From the NCBI RefSeq assembly GCF_013694105.1, contig NZ_JACEFG010000003.1:640923-704922 (forward strand): a DNA stretch of 64,000 bases, written 5' to 3'. The first letter of the stretch is position 1; the number at the start of each line of letters is the position of its first letter. The stretch is from Halobacillus locisalis. Lineage in GTDB: Bacteria > Bacillota > Bacilli > Bacillales > Halobacillaceae. The notes below the pieces were generated by a model that was given only the letters and a program-made list of their open reading frames with translations, did no database searches and was not told the origin of the DNA. The translations under genes and the position numbers were made by a program. Shown in pieces: positions 51,268 through 60,757 of this stretch.

Positions 51268-51318
51268 AAGTATCAGAGATTATCGATTACATAGTACAGA
51301 CTATATAGATACTTATTA
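51264..51318 (+). repeat. Inverted repeat in the leader of the LysM-NlpC/P60 gene
   Basis: TAATAAGTATC (51264-51274) and GATACTTATTA (51308-51318) are a perfect 11-bp inverted pair with 33 bases between. It reaches from the -10 box to 22 bases before the start codon. Confidence 0.6.
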
Positions 51319-51340
51319 CATAAAGAGAGGGTTTTTCACA

Positions 51341-52168
51341 GTGAATAAGAAAAAATTGGCGACGGCGATTTGCGGAACAATCATTGGTGCTTCATTATGG
51401 GGAACGACAGTATTTGCGGATCAAAAACATGAAGTGAGCGCTGGGGAAACACTATGGAAGATCAGCACGAAATATGATGCTTCCGTATCTGAAATCCAAT
51501 CGTGGAACAATCTAAGTGGCAACACAATCTATGTAGGTCAAAACCTTGTAGTAAGTAAAGGTGACGATCAAACAAACACGTTATCTAAGTCTCCTGCCAA
51601 AGAGGGAGAAAATACATATACGGTTCAAAGCGGAGATTCGCTATGGATTATCGCTACGATGCATGGAATGTCAGTAGCTTCTCTTAAGGATTTGAACAAC
51701 TTGTCCAGTAATGCCATTTATTCCGGTCAGAAACTAGCTGTAAATGGTAAAGCAACAAGTGCTTCTACTCCATCTGTTTCCACCGATTCAGCTGTTTCAA
51801 ACACGGGATTGGTTCAGGAAGCGAAAAGTCATATCGGAACGCCTTATGTGTGGGGTGGAACGTCACCAGCTGGATTTGACTGCAGCGGATTCTTAAACTA
51901 TGTTTATCAGTCTGCAGGAGTTGATCTACCTAGAACAGTGGCATCCATTTACGCGGATCACCGTATGGATACAGTAAGCAGCTCTAACCGTCAGCCAGGG
52001 GATCTTGTTTTCTTTGAAACGTACAAGCCAGGTGCTTCCCATGCAGGAATTTACATCGGAAACAATCAATTCATTCACAGTGGATCAACGAATGGTATTG
52101 AAATCAGCTCCCTTTCTAGTGGCTACTGGGGTCCTCGCTACATCGGTACAAAACGTGTTTCAAACTAA
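51341..52168 (+). CDS. LysM-NlpC/P60 peptidoglycan hydrolase
   Basis: Secreted D,L-endopeptidase type, 275 aa. Signal peptide (KKKLATAICGTIIGASLWGT, cleavage after VFA), two LysM modules (AGETLWKISTKYDASVSEIQ; SGDSLWIIATMHGMSVASLK), a Ser/Thr linker, then NlpC/P60 with Cys in FDCSGFLNYVY, His in ASHAGIYIG and the third residue His in QFIHSGS. GTG start nine bases after AGAGAGGG. The layout is that of LytE/CwlS-like autolysins, which cut stem peptides during growth. A triple WalR box upstream supports control by the essential WalRK system. Confidence 0.92.
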   Translation: MNKKKLATAICGTIIGASLWGTTVFADQKHEVSAGETLWKISTKYDASVSEIQSWNNLSGNTIYVGQNLVVSKGDDQTNTLSKSPAKEGENTYTVQSGDSLWIIATMHGMSVASLKDLNNLSSNAIYSGQKLAVNGKATSASTPSVSTDSAVSNTGLVQEAKSHIGTPYVWGGTSPAGFDCSGFLNYVYQSAGVDLPRTVASIYADHRMDTVSSSNRQPGDLVFFETYKPGASHAGIYIGNNQFIHSGSTNGIEISSLSSGYWGPRYIGTKRVSN

Positions 52169-52179
52169 TCAGCCTTTTC

Positions 52180-52210
52180 AAAGCGTCCTCTTTTAGAGGG
52201 CGCTTTATTG
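52180..52210 (+). terminator. Terminator after the hydrolase gene
   Basis: AAAGCGTCCTCT and AGAGGGCGCTTT pair around TTT; weak T-tract. Confidence 0.75.
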
Positions 52211-52299
52211 TGGTTACGTAAGATTTACAAAAAAACTTTCCACAGGAAGGATTAAAAAATCAAAACCTGCGCACAATAGTTTTTGCGGAGGTGATAAAC

Positions 52300-52482
52300 A
52301 TGGCTAAGCAACCGAAACAAAACAAAACAGCTGCTGGTACAGACAAACAGCACGTGAAACAAAAAAACCAACAAGCTGCTCAAGGTCAAGGACAGCAACA
52401 GTATGGAGCTGAATTTGCAGCACAGACTGATGCTCAACACGTGAAAGAGCAGAACCAACAATCTCAGGCTAAGAAAAAATAA
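52300..52482 (+). CDS. sspE: Gamma-type small acid-soluble spore protein
   Basis: A 60-residue spore amino-acid reserve protein rich in Gln, Asn, Ala and Lys. It contains two diverged repeats (AAGTDKQHVKQKNQQAAQG; AAQTDAQHVKEQNQQSQA) joined by QYGAEFAAQ. The FAAQTD-type segment resembles the GPR protease cleavage region of gamma-SASP. The ATG at 52300 lies seven bases from GGAGGTGA. Expected forespore (sigma-G) expression. Confidence 0.9.
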   Translation: MAKQPKQNKTAAGTDKQHVKQKNQQAAQGQGQQQYGAEFAAQTDAQHVKEQNQQSQAKKK

Positions 52483-52540
52483 CCTGAATTGGAGTGGCTT
52501 GTCCAGGCTGTTTCATTAGCCTGTATCAATCCCCCGAACG

Positions 52541-52576
52541 AAGAAGTCGTCCATTTATGGGCGGCTTCTTTTTTTG
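52541..52576 (+). terminator. Terminator after sspE
   Basis: AAGAAGTCGTCC and GGGCGGCTTCTT pair around ATTTAT, then T7 in all. Confidence 0.85.
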
Positions 52577-52734
52577 CGTTTTTATTCTGAGAAAAGAATC
52601 AGGGATTTATTTTGATAAACCTGAGCAACTTACATTCGAGTTTTTTAGGATATGGGATGAATTAGTTTCATTCATTTGTCATAGTCGTTATAATAATAAG
52701 AAGGCATACGGATAATACAAGGGAGGGGGATATC

Positions 52735-53262
52735 ATGCCCGGCCCAGAGGCAGGTAAACGGATCGAAATTCAGAGTTATAAGCATAACGGTCAACTCCAC
52801 CGTGTGTGGGAAAGTTCTACTGTGCTTAAAGGCACAAGACACGTCATCATCGGAGCAAATGATCGGACAACCGTTACGGAGAGTGATGGTCGGCGATGGA
52901 TTACAAGGGAGCCGGCTATTTGTTACTTCCACTCTAAATATTGGTTTAATATTATAGGCATGCTTCGCAACGATGGTGTCTATTATTACTGTAATATCAG
53001 CTCACCTTTCGTTTTTGAAGAGGGAGCGATTAAATACATCGATTATGACCTCGATCTTAAGGTCTTCCCTGATATGACGTACAAAATTTTGGATGAAGAT
53101 GAATATGAAATCCACAAAAAGCGTATGAATTATCCTCATGTATTGGACAGAATCCTGTACAATAACATGGATATCTTAATCCGATGGGTAAGGCAGAGAA
53201 AGGGGCCTTTCTCACCTGAGTTCATCGACCAGTGGTACGAACGTTATTTAACGTATCGCTAG
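52735..53262 (+). CDS. ygaC: YgaC-like nucleoside tri/diphosphate phosphatase (DUF402)
   Basis: A 175-residue DUF402/YgaC-family protein; relatives in staphylococci and streptococci hydrolyse nucleoside tri- and diphosphates. It begins [20 protein letters not shown] and carries the conserved [20 protein letters not shown] and [10 protein letters not shown] with metal-binding Asp/Asn residues. AGGGAGGGGG precedes the ATG. It lies between sspE and ygaD as in B. subtilis. A hairpin separates it from ygaD. Confidence 0.88.
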   Translation: MPGPEAGKRIEIQSYKHNGQLHRVWESSTVLKGTRHVIIGANDRTTVTESDGRRWITREPAICYFHSKYWFNIIGMLRNDGVYYYCNISSPFVFEEGAIKYIDYDLDLKVFPDMTYKILDEDEYEIHKKRMNYPHVLDRILYNNMDILIRWVRQRKGPFSPEFIDQWYERYLTYR

Positions 53263-53282
53263 GTAATACCATTGTTCCATCT

Positions 53283-53314
53283 GCGCACTTAGTAAAGTGC
53301 GCTTCCTTGTTTTT
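53283..53314 (+). terminator. Terminator-like hairpin between ygaC and ygaD
   Basis: GCGCACTT-AGTA-AAGTGCGC, then TTCCTTGTTTTT. It may attenuate read-through rather than stop it. Confidence 0.6.
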
Positions 53315-53333
53315 ATAGAAAGAAGGTGATTGT

Positions 53334-55106
53334 TTGGGTAGTATTAAAAGATATTTGCACTTTGTAAAGCCGTACAAAGGCAAAATTATATTGACGGTTC
53401 TGATTGGTATCGTGAAGTTTTCCATCCCTTTATTGATGCCCTTAATCATCAAATATGTCATTGATGATATCATCAATGCTCCGGAATTGGCGGATTCGGC
53501 TAAGCTCGAACAGCTGTTATGGATCATGGGGGGAGCATTCGCTGTCTTCTTGATTATAAGGCCTCCCGTTGAATATATTCGGCAGTACTTAGCTCAATAT
53601 ATCGGGAGTAAAATCCTGTACGATATTCGTGAGAAATTATTCGATCATATTCAACGTCTCAGTTTGCGGTTTTATTCAAAAACCAAAACAGGGGAAATCA
53701 TATCGCGTGTCATTCATGATGTCGAACAAACGAAAACGTTCGTCATTACCGGACTAATGAATATTTGGTTAGACATGTTTACCATAGTCATTGCTGTCAT
53801 AATTATGCTTACGATGAATGTATGGCTGACGCTGGTTTCCATTGCCCTTTTCCCGTTATACGGGTTTGCGGTCAAGTTCTTCTACGCACGTTTGAGGAAA
53901 TTGACGCGAGATCGCTCACAAGCATTAGCGCAAGTACAGGGACATTTACATGAACGCGTACAAGGAGTGCCCGTCACAAGAAGCTTTGCACTAGAAGATC
54001 ATGAACAGGAACAATTCGATGTCCAGAATAAGAACTTTCTTGATAAAGCTTTAGTCCATACGAATTGGAATGCGTACACGTACTCCGTGACGAATACGAT
54101 TACGGACTTGGCTCCTTTGTTAGTAATTGCTTTTGCCGGATATCAAGTGATTTCTGGTTCACTGACTGTCGGTACGATGGTAGCATTCGTCGGGTATATG
54201 GACCGTGTCTATAACCCTTTGCGTCGTTTAGTCAACTCGGCTACCGTACTCACGCAATCCATTGCATCTATGGATCGTGTCTTCGAATTTGTCGATGAGA
54301 AATACGATATTGTGGATAAACCGGATGCGAAGGAATTGAAAGAGGTTCATGGTGATGTCGATATTGACCAAGTAAGCTTCCAATATGATGACGACGAGCC
54401 AATGGTCCTTAAAGACGTCTCCTTGTCTGTTCGAAAAGGAGAAACGATTGCCTTTGTCGGTATGAGTGGGGGAGGTAAATCGACGCTCATTAGTCTTATT
54501 CCTCGCTTTTATGATGTGACGGGTGGTAGCATCAAGATTGATGGCACAGATATACGTGATGTTCAGTCCCGTTCATTGCGCGATAAAGTCGGGATGGTGC
54601 TTCAGGATAACATTCTATTCAGCGAATCGATTGCCATGAATATTAAAATGGGGAATCCTGAGGCAACAGATGAAGAAATGATCGAAGCGGCTAAGGCAGC
54701 TAATGCACACGACTTTATTACGAGTCTTCCGAAAGGTTACGATACACTCGTCGGTGAACGAGGAGTGAAATTGTCTGGAGGACAAAAACAACGAGTTGCG
54801 ATTGCACGTGTCTTCTTAAAAAATCCTCCACTTCTTGTTTTGGATGAAGCAACGTCAGCGCTTGACTTGGAAAGTGAAAGTCTTATTCAGGGAGCGCTAG
54901 AGAGATTGGCCTCTGATCGAACGACATTCATTGTAGCTCATAGGCTTTCAACCATTACCCATGCTCATCGGATTGTTTTGATCGAGAATGGTGAAATTGT
55001 AGAAGTCGGATCTCACGATGAACTCATGCATAAACGTGGGAATTATTATGATCTCTATCAGGTGCAACAATTAGATGATGCGCCAAAAGAATATACAGAG
55101 CTTTAA
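53334..55106 (+). CDS. ygaD: ABC transporter, exporter type, fused membrane and ATPase domains
   Basis: Half-size exporter of the MsbA/Sav1866 class, 590 aa. Residues 1-320 hold six membrane helices; residues 340-580 hold the ATPase with Walker [10 protein letters not shown], signature [13 protein letters not shown], Walker [13 protein letters not shown] and His in VAHRLSTI. It should work as a homodimer exporting a lipid or drug. TTG start at 53334, behind AGAAGGTGAT. Matches B. subtilis YgaD in place and size. Confidence 0.92.
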   Translation: MGSIKRYLHFVKPYKGKIILTVLIGIVKFSIPLLMPLIIKYVIDDIINAPELADSAKLEQLLWIMGGAFAVFLIIRPPVEYIRQYLAQYIGSKILYDIREKLFDHIQRLSLRFYSKTKTGEIISRVIHDVEQTKTFVITGLMNIWLDMFTIVIAVIIMLTMNVWLTLVSIALFPLYGFAVKFFYARLRKLTRDRSQALAQVQGHLHERVQGVPVTRSFALEDHEQEQFDVQNKNFLDKALVHTNWNAYTYSVTNTITDLAPLLVIAFAGYQVISGSLTVGTMVAFVGYMDRVYNPLRRLVNSATVLTQSIASMDRVFEFVDEKYDIVDKPDAKELKEVHGDVDIDQVSFQYDDDEPMVLKDVSLSVRKGETIAFVGMSGGGKSTLISLIPRFYDVTGGSIKIDGTDIRDVQSRSLRDKVGMVLQDNILFSESIAMNIKMGNPEATDEEMIEAAKAANAHDFITSLPKGYDTLVGERGVKLSGGQKQRVAIARVFLKNPPLLVLDEATSALDLESESLIQGALERLASDRTTFIVAHRLSTITHAHRIVLIENGEIVEVGSHDELMHKRGNYYDLYQVQQLDDAPKEYTEL

Positions 55107-55107
55107 T

Positions 55108-55147
55108 AAAAAAGCTGTTGTCCCATTATCGGGTCAACAGCTTTTTT
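55108..55147. terminator. Bidirectional terminator between ygaD and ygaE
   Basis: AAAAAAGCTGTTG pairs with CAACAGCTTTTTT around TCCCATTATCGGGT. Confidence 0.9.
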
Positions 55148-55153
55148 ATGGTC

Positions 55154-56221
55154 TTATTTTTCTGTTGTCTGAATGTAATCATCCTGATGATGATTCTGAT
55201 AACTCTGTAGCAATCGTTTTAGTTTCTCGAGTTGATAGTGATACTCCATCAGTTGAGAAGCGAGTGGTAAGAACACGAGCTTATCAGGATTGTTCGTCTC
55301 TTCATATACACGAATCAATCGATCGACGAGTAGAGGAATGTCTGGTTCCTCAATTTGTCTTAATGATTGTTTGTGTGTCCGCTTAATTCGACCTTTCAAG
55401 CTTAAAACAAGCTTCTCGTGTGCATTGACTAATTTGTCTAATTCGCTTACAACTGCGTCTTGGAAGTCCTCCGGAATCTGTTCGATTTTGTGATCCAGTC
55501 GATAAAAAGCTTTTAAGACATCGAATGATTTTTTAGTTGTCGTAATCAATTGACGGAACAGTACAAGCTTGCGTCCTTTTGAAAAGAAGTTACCTTTGAA
55601 ATAAGTTCGTTCCTCCGAATACAACAAAAATGTATGATCTACCCAGCGCATGTCATCTTGAATACGGGTGATTTCGTATTTTAGTGCTGGTTCATCGGAA
55701 AGTTGTCTCGTCGTAACACGTAGCCACTGCAGAATATCAGTAGTGGCTTGATCGATTTTCTTGAATAGCCGCGTTTCGTATCTTGGTGGTAAGAAAACAA
55801 GGTTCACGATAAAAGCAGCTAAGATTCCAAGAATCATAGAAGAAAAACGAGAAAACCCGAAGTATAAGAAGGTTTGGTCTGTCGTATCCATCAGAGCAAT
55901 GACAGCGACGACCGCAAGTGCTATGGTATTCTCGTTCATTTTCATTGTCGTCGTAATTGCGATTACGATAATGATGGCAAAACCGACAATGAATGGATCG
56001 TTACCTAAAGTGAATACACCGACCACAGCAATCAGTGCACCGATTGTATTGCCTTGTAGTTGTTCGATAATAGATTGATACGAACGGTAAATCGATGGCT
56101 GGATGGAGAAAACGACGGCAATGGCAGCAAGTAAGGGAGAAATGAACCCGAACAAATTACCAATATAAAGAGCAATGCCGACAGCTAACCCCGTCTTCAT
56201 CATACGTGCGCCTAACTTCAT
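55154..56221 (-). CDS. ygaE: YgaE-like FUSC/aromatic acid exporter family protein
   Basis: A 355-residue membrane protein: four to six hydrophobic helices in residues 1-150 (ISPLLAAIAVVFSIQPSIYR; QLQGNTIGALIAVVGVFTLG), then about 200 cytoplasmic helical residues. This is the DUF939/aromatic-acid-exporter layout related to FUSC proteins. Substrate unknown. It is convergent with ygaD and in the same position as B. subtilis ygaE. Confidence 0.85.
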   Translation of the reverse strand: MKLGARMMKTGLAVGIALYIGNLFGFISPLLAAIAVVFSIQPSIYRSYQSIIEQLQGNTIGALIAVVGVFTLGNDPFIVGFAIIIVIAITTTMKMNENTIALAVVAVIALMDTTDQTFLYFGFSRFSSMILGILAAFIVNLVFLPPRYETRLFKKIDQATTDILQWLRVTTRQLSDEPALKYEITRIQDDMRWVDHTFLLYSEERTYFKGNFFSKGRKLVLFRQLITTTKKSFDVLKAFYRLDHKIEQIPEDFQDAVVSELDKLVNAHEKLVLSLKGRIKRTHKQSLRQIEEPDIPLLVDRLIRVYEETNNPDKLVFLPLASQLMEYHYQLEKLKRLLQSYQNHHQDDYIQTTEK

Positions 56222-56394
56222 AACCTACATCATCCTTCTGAAAGTCTGTCCACTTGATGAACATCAATGAACACATTATAACCGATGTATATAAGAATCG
56301 TACCCATTTTTTTCTGTTTTCAATACAAAAGTTGCGGACAACAAAAAAATAAGCCCGCGCAATCGATCATTGCACGAGCTTGAGGGGTATCAGT

Positions 56395-56580
56395 ATGAAA
56401 CTGAAACCTATGAAAAGGGAAAGAAATGAAACAAAGATCATAATTCGTGGGAATTTTCAGAATTATAAATATATAATAGCATGGACAGATTCACTTTTCA
56501 ATGGCTACCATGAAAAAACTCAAAAAGAATGGAAGTATTCTGGAAGACTTGATTTCGAGAGTTTTGTAGAGGGGAACTAA
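56395..56580 (+). CDS. Possible small protein, doubtful
   Basis: A 61-codon frame with GAGGGG seven bases before ATG 56395. The product (KLKPMKRERNETKIIIRGNF; WKYSGRLDFESFVEGN) is basic and has mixed composition, no signal peptide and no recognised family. It stands alone in an 820-bp intergenic stretch rich in repeats. It may be a real orphan, a decayed gene or chance. Confidence 0.3.
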   Translation: MKLKPMKRERNETKIIIRGNFQNYKYIIAWTDSLFNGYHEKTQKEWKYSGRLDFESFVEGN

Positions 56581-56664
56581 ATAGTCTCTCGAAATAACAC
56601 CCCGAAAAGTGGGGCCGTGAAAAATGCGATTCTAGCGGAATGTATTAGATGAACGCACCCCGAT

Positions 56665-56753
56665 TCGGACATTTATCCAAACAATCAGGACAAGTGATAC
56701 TGTATATCGGACATTCCCTTACGATTCGGACAAGATTGGCAATTTATCGGATA
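56665..56753 (+). repeat. Periodic GGACA repeat array
   Basis: Five GGACA/GGATA pentamers start at about 56667, 56688, 56709, 56728 and 56749 (steps 21, 21, 19, 21), four of them as TTCGGACA or ATCGGACA/ATCGGATA-like words. Spacers are unrelated AT-rich DNA. No protein is encoded. It lies just before hairpin element C. Confidence 0.55.
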
Positions 56754-56830
56754 TTAACTCAGCTTATTAAGACAGACGTGTTTCTTTTCATCCATGAATG
56801 GTCAGAATAAGTGAATAAGTATATTGGATG

Positions 56831-56920
56831 GGTGTGGTGGGAAATGGCTAGACTCCCGCGGAAAAAGGACTCAGGCTCGGCGGTTTCCCCGCAGGAAAGC
56901 GAGTTATTTCCCACCACACC
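56831..56920. repeat. GC-rich hairpin repeat element C
   Basis: A 90-bp element with a perfect 15-bp terminal inverted repeat (GGTGTGGTGGGAAAT / ATTTCCCACCACACC). Its interior, read on the minus strand, is CTCGCTTTCCTGCGGGG ... CCGCGGGAGTCT, the same as element A at 20239, though its terminal arms differ completely. Confidence 0.75.
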
Positions 56921-57002
56921 CTGCTCTTACTTACGTAGAGGACCAAGAAGTCTCAAATTCTAACCTTTAGAATAAGTTGGATTATTTGGAGGGGATAGGT
57001 GT

Positions 57003-57038
57003 AAAAAAGACCCTCCAACTTATGATGTCAGAGGGTTT
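57003..57038 (-). terminator. Terminator of hemL
   Basis: Minus strand ACCCTC pairs with GAGGGT across a loop of about 17 bases, then CTTTTTT. Confidence 0.65.
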
Positions 57039-57045
57039 ACTAAGG

Positions 57046-58344
57046 TTATTGTTGTTCAGCCATTTTCGCAAAGACACGATCAACAGCCTGTAGCGTTTGG
57101 TCGATGTCTTCATCTGTGTGGGCTGTTGTAAGGAACCAAGCTTCATATTTAGAAGGAGCCAAGTTTATACCTTCAGCCAACATCAAGTGGAAGAACTTAG
57201 CGAATTGGTCCCCATTTGTATTTTCTGCTTGCTCATAATTTTCGATTTTCTCATTGGTGAAATACACCGTTAGTGCCCCTTTTAAACGGTTGATGGAAAT
57301 CTGCACATCATGTTTCGCAGCGTATTTGAGGATTCCGTTTTCTAGACGAGCACCAAGTCGGTCCATCTCTTCATAAACGCCTTCTTCTTGTAATACTTCA
57401 AGACAAGCTATTCCGGCGGACATGGAAGCAGGGTTTCCTGCCATCGTTCCTGCTTGGTAGGCGGGGCCGAGTGGCGCGACTTGTTCCATGATATCAGCAC
57501 GACCACCATACGCACCGATTGGCAACCCACCGCCAATAATTTTACCCATAGCTGTCATATCAGGTTCGATATTAAGTAGTTGCTGTGCACTTCCATAAGT
57601 AAAGCGGAAAGCTGTGATGACCTCATCGTAAATGACAAGAGCTCCTGCCTCGTGGGTCAATCGATTAACGTCTTCCAGAAAGCCTGAATTAGGTTCTACG
57701 ATTCCGAAGTTCCCTACAATCGGTTCTACCAATACACCTGCAATTTGATCACCGAAACGATCCAATGCCTCTTTGAACGGTTCGATATCATTGAAAGGAA
57801 CCGTAATCACGTCTTGAGCAATGGAAGCTGGTACACCTGCTGAGTCAGGAGTCCCAAGTGTAGATGGTCCAGAACCTGCAGCGACCAATACCAAATCAGA
57901 ATGACCATGGTAGCAGCCCGCAAATTTGATGATCTTGTTTCGCCCTGTATAGGCACGTGCAACCCGGATTGTTGTCATGACAGCTTCTGTACCAGAATTG
58001 ACGAACCGAACTCGATCTAACGATGGAATGGCATCTTTCAACATTTTGGCAAAACGGTTCTCAAGTACGGTTGGCGTTCCATATAGGACGCCTGTTTGAG
58101 CGGCTTTTGTAATGGCCTCGGTGATGTGTGGGTGAGCATGACCGGTAATGATTGGGCCGTATGCACCTAAGTAATCGATGTACTCGTTGCCGTCCACGTC
58201 AAAGAAGCGGGACCCCTCTGCGCGATCCATATAGACTGGCGTTCCTCCACCGACACCTTTATAAGCGCGGGAAGGGGAGTTGACTCCACCGACAATGTGC
58301 TCAGTTGCCTCATTATATAACTGTTCAGATTTTGTGTGATTCAT
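57046..58344 (-). CDS. gsaB: Glutamate-1-semialdehyde 2,1-aminomutase
   Basis: PLP/PMP enzyme making 5-aminolevulinate for haem synthesis, 432 aa. PLP lysine in [16 protein letters not shown] (near residue 268), [12 protein letters not shown] before it, [20 protein letters not shown] near 120. The ATG at 58344 follows AGGAGGT by six bases. It lies apart from a hem operon, in the place of B. subtilis gsaB, the second GSAM copy. It ends at a terminator. Confidence 0.92.
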   Translation of the reverse strand: MNHTKSEQLYNEATEHIVGGVNSPSRAYKGVGGGTPVYMDRAEGSRFFDVDGNEYIDYLGAYGPIITGHAHPHITEAITKAAQTGVLYGTPTVLENRFAKMLKDAIPSLDRVRFVNSGTEAVMTTIRVARAYTGRNKIIKFAGCYHGHSDLVLVAAGSGPSTLGTPDSAGVPASIAQDVITVPFNDIEPFKEALDRFGDQIAGVLVEPIVGNFGIVEPNSGFLEDVNRLTHEAGALVIYDEVITAFRFTYGSAQQLLNIEPDMTAMGKIIGGGLPIGAYGGRADIMEQVAPLGPAYQAGTMAGNPASMSAGIACLEVLQEEGVYEEMDRLGARLENGILKYAAKHDVQISINRLKGALTVYFTNEKIENYEQAENTNGDQFAKFFHLMLAEGINLAPSKYEAWFLTTAHTDEDIDQTLQAVDRVFAKMAEQQ

Positions 58345-58491
58345 GAGTAGACCTCCTATTTCGTGCATTCTTTATTATTGTAGCATGCTGGGCAAACACG
58401 AGTGAGCTTGTCCAAACAATAAACCCTCCCCTATTAAAGGAGAGAGCTTTCATGTTTCGCCTCATGCATTGTACATGGTTCGTTTACGTAA

Positions 58492-58522
58492 GAAAAGAGC
58501 ATGCCGGGTTTTCAACGGCAGC
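58492..58522 (-). terminator. Possible terminator of the YjcZ-type gene
   Basis: Minus strand TGCCG and CGGCA pair around TTGAAAACC, followed by TGCTCTTTTC. Confidence 0.45.
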
Positions 58523-58533
58523 TTAAGAATTAC

Positions 58534-58620
58534 TTAGTACACAAACGCTGCACCAACGATGATTAGAAGGATGAAAAGAACAACGATCAGCGCGAATCCG
58601 CCACCATATCCGTAACTCAT
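58534..58620 (-). CDS. YjcZ family sporulation peptide
   Basis: A 28-residue peptide starting MSYGYGGGFALIVVLFILLI and ending GAAFVY. The Gly/Tyr-rich head followed by one hydrophobic helix is the YjcZ/YrhK-like spore-former family, small membrane peptides often found in spore coats. GGGGGG lies six to ten bases before the ATG. It is too short for usual gene finders. Confidence 0.85.
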   Translation of the reverse strand: MSYGYGGGFALIVVLFILLIIVGAAFVY

Positions 58621-58781
58621 TCATAATCCCCCCTTTCACTTGGTTTACTGTATCCTATGCACCATAGGAGGATGGGGGGTGTGCATTCGCCCGTTCCTAT
58701 AAAAAAACCGGAAATCATAAACGGATGGAGACAAGCATACAAAAACAGTGAGGGATCGCCTTGACTGAAGGAGGCATCTAT

Positions 58782-59192
58782 ATGCTGATGGTTATCGTAT
58801 CTGCTCTTTGTCTAGCACTTATTGCTGGAGCGTTGCGTCACATGTTCACATCTTTGGAATTCGAGCATCAGATTTTTTCCTTTCAATTATTTATATCCTT
58901 GTTACTTTTGTACACAATCGTATTGATTGGTTTCGGTATCATCTATTTCGTTCTTATTGAACAAGGCGTTACCGTATATCAAGAATCTTTGAATGATCGT
59001 CCGCTCGATTGGATGCATGAAATGGCACGGAGCATCTATTTTAGTGGAGTAACTCTATTTACTGTAGGTTACGGAGACATGATTCCGGTTGGTGTCGGAC
59101 GCTGGATTGCCCTCGTCGAAGCCATGATCGGCTACACTCTACCTGCAGCGCTCGTAGCGAAAGTGTGGCAAAGTTATAAAGAGGATCATTGA
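58782..59192 (+). CDS. Two-helix potassium channel
   Basis: Small Ion_trans_2 channel, 136 aa. Two main membrane helices flank a pore loop with the selectivity filter TVGYGD (near residue 102); an extra hydrophobic segment is at the N-terminus. No RCK/TrkA domain is present, so gating must be by voltage, pH or a partner. AAGGAGG is seven bases before ATG 58782; an in-frame TTG at 58761 is rejected. Potassium entry would be relevant to osmotic adjustment. Confidence 0.87.
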   Translation: MLMVIVSALCLALIAGALRHMFTSLEFEHQIFSFQLFISLLLLYTIVLIGFGIIYFVLIEQGVTVYQESLNDRPLDWMHEMARSIYFSGVTLFTVGYGDMIPVGVGRWIALVEAMIGYTLPAALVAKVWQSYKEDH

Positions 59193-59257
59193 TATTGGAA
59201 GTTTATTCTCAGATGAGGTAGCATAATAAGAGAAACCAATGAAGGAGGATCTCTTAC

Positions 59258-59728
59258 ATGTCTATCGAAAAAGGAAAACAAGCACCAACGTTTACATTAC
59301 CAGCCAACAACGGGGAACACGTATCTTTATCAGACTATAAAGGCAAAAACGTGGTCTTATACTTCTATCCGAAAGATATGACACCAGGTTGTACGACGGA
59401 AGCATGTGACTTCCGCGATCATCACGAAAGCTTTGCTGATTTAGATGCGGTCATCCTGGGTGTTAGTCCTGATCCCGTAGAATCCCACAAGAAATTTATC
59501 GACAAACATGAACTTCCATTCCTTTTATTAGCTGATGAAGATCATCAGGTCTCAGAAGAATATGGTGTTTGGAAGTTGAAGAAAAACTTTGGAAAAGAAT
59601 ATTATGGCATCGAAAGATCCACATTCATCATTGATAAAGATGGAAATCTTGCGGAGGAATATCGCAAAGTTAAGGTAGATGGCCATGTGGAATCTGCACT
59701 AGAATACATTCGTGAAAACCTTCAGTAG
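59258..59728 (+). CDS. bcp: Thiol peroxidase, BCP type
   Basis: Thioredoxin-dependent peroxiredoxin of the Bcp/PrxQ class, 156 aa. It reduces hydroperoxides using Cys in TPGCTTEACDFRD (peroxidatic and resolving Cys five residues apart). AAGGAGGATC precedes the ATG. It is the counterpart of B. subtilis ygaF, just upstream of perR. It ends at a terminator. Confidence 0.94.
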   Translation: MSIEKGKQAPTFTLPANNGEHVSLSDYKGKNVVLYFYPKDMTPGCTTEACDFRDHHESFADLDAVILGVSPDPVESHKKFIDKHELPFLLLADEDHQVSEEYGVWKLKKNFGKEYYGIERSTFIIDKDGNLAEEYRKVKVDGHVESALEYIRENLQ

Positions 59729-59738
59729 CAGAGACCGA

Positions 59739-59769
59739 CCATAGCCCAAACCGGGGCTATGGTTTATTT
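59739..59769 (+). terminator. Terminator after bcp
   Basis: CCATAGCCC and GGGCTATGG pair around AAACCG, then TTTATTTATT. Confidence 0.75.
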
Positions 59770-59801
59770 ATTACGTAAGAAATGAAGGAGGGACCTGACT
59801 C

Positions 59802-60755
59802 GTGAACGTAGTATCAGCGATTAAGCGTGTACCAGAAGAAATCAAACACCGGCTGACTGAGAGGTTTTCAGATGTGGACTTTACGTTTTGTCATGGCATG
59901 GAAGAAGCAGAGTCTTATTTAGCCCAAGCAGATATTTTCCTTACATATGGAGAAGACCTGACGCCTAAGCACTTGAACATGGCAGAGAAATTAAAGTGGA
60001 TTATGGTCCTGTCAGCAGGGATGGACCGAATGCCGTTCGAAGAAATAAGAGAGCGAGGCATTCTAGTAACGAACGTCAGAGGGATCCACGCGAAACCTAT
60101 GGCTGAGTACGCGATTTCTATGCTTCTTCAAGTGTCCAGGCAAGCGAAAGTGTTACTAGAGCAGGAGAAGAATCATGATTGGAACCGAAAGCCACGGATG
60201 ACAGAAATCGGAGAACGTACGATGGTTGTGTTAGGAACGGGAGCGATTGCCCAAGAAGTGGCTCGCCTAGCCAAAGCGTTTCATATGGAGACCATAGGGG
60301 TATCCAAAACGGGAACAGATAAGCCTCACTTTGATGAAACGTACAAAACAGAGCAATTAATGGATGTAGTGAGTCGTGGCGATTTCATCGTGTCTGTTCT
60401 CCCGAGCACAAAAGAAACGGTTCATCTTTTGAACGATGATCATTTTGAGAGAATGAAGGATCATGCTGTCTTCTTAAACATGGGGCGCGGAGATTTGGTT
60501 TCGACTGACGTCCTATTACGATCAGTAAGAAAAGGAAAGGTTGCACACGCTGTTCTAGATGTATTTGAAGAGGAACCACTGCCTGCTGATCACCCACTTT
60601 GGGAGGAGGAACGAGTGACCATCACTCCACACTTATCAGGCATATCGCCACATTATGTTCCTCGGGCGTTCGATGTGTTTGAGGACAATTTGCATGCATA
60701 TGTAACGGGAGAAGGGGAACTTATCAATATCATTGATCTTAAACGGGGGTATTAA
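59802..60755 (+). CDS. D-isomer-specific 2-hydroxyacid dehydrogenase
   Basis: NAD-dependent oxidoreductase, 317 aa. NAD motif VVLGTGAIAQEVARLA (near 147), NMGRGDLVS, catalytic Glu in DVFEEEPLP and His in ITPHLSG. The first third is the catalytic half (FLTYGEDLTPKHL; VLSAGMDRM). GTG start at 59802, ten bases after GGAGG. Substrate unknown; relatives reduce glyoxylate or hydroxypyruvate. The next gene starts two bases after its stop, so both are co-transcribed. Confidence 0.87.
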   Translation: MNVVSAIKRVPEEIKHRLTERFSDVDFTFCHGMEEAESYLAQADIFLTYGEDLTPKHLNMAEKLKWIMVLSAGMDRMPFEEIRERGILVTNVRGIHAKPMAEYAISMLLQVSRQAKVLLEQEKNHDWNRKPRMTEIGERTMVVLGTGAIAQEVARLAKAFHMETIGVSKTGTDKPHFDETYKTEQLMDVVSRGDFIVSVLPSTKETVHLLNDDHFERMKDHAVFLNMGRGDLVSTDVLLRSVRKGKVAHAVLDVFEEEPLPADHPLWEEERVTITPHLSGISPHYVPRAFDVFEDNLHAYVTGEGELINIIDLKRGY

Positions 60756-60757
60756 AG

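Noticed and set aside
56665..56753. CRISPR array
   Set aside because: Repeats are only five to eight bases, spacing varies, and no cas gene is present.
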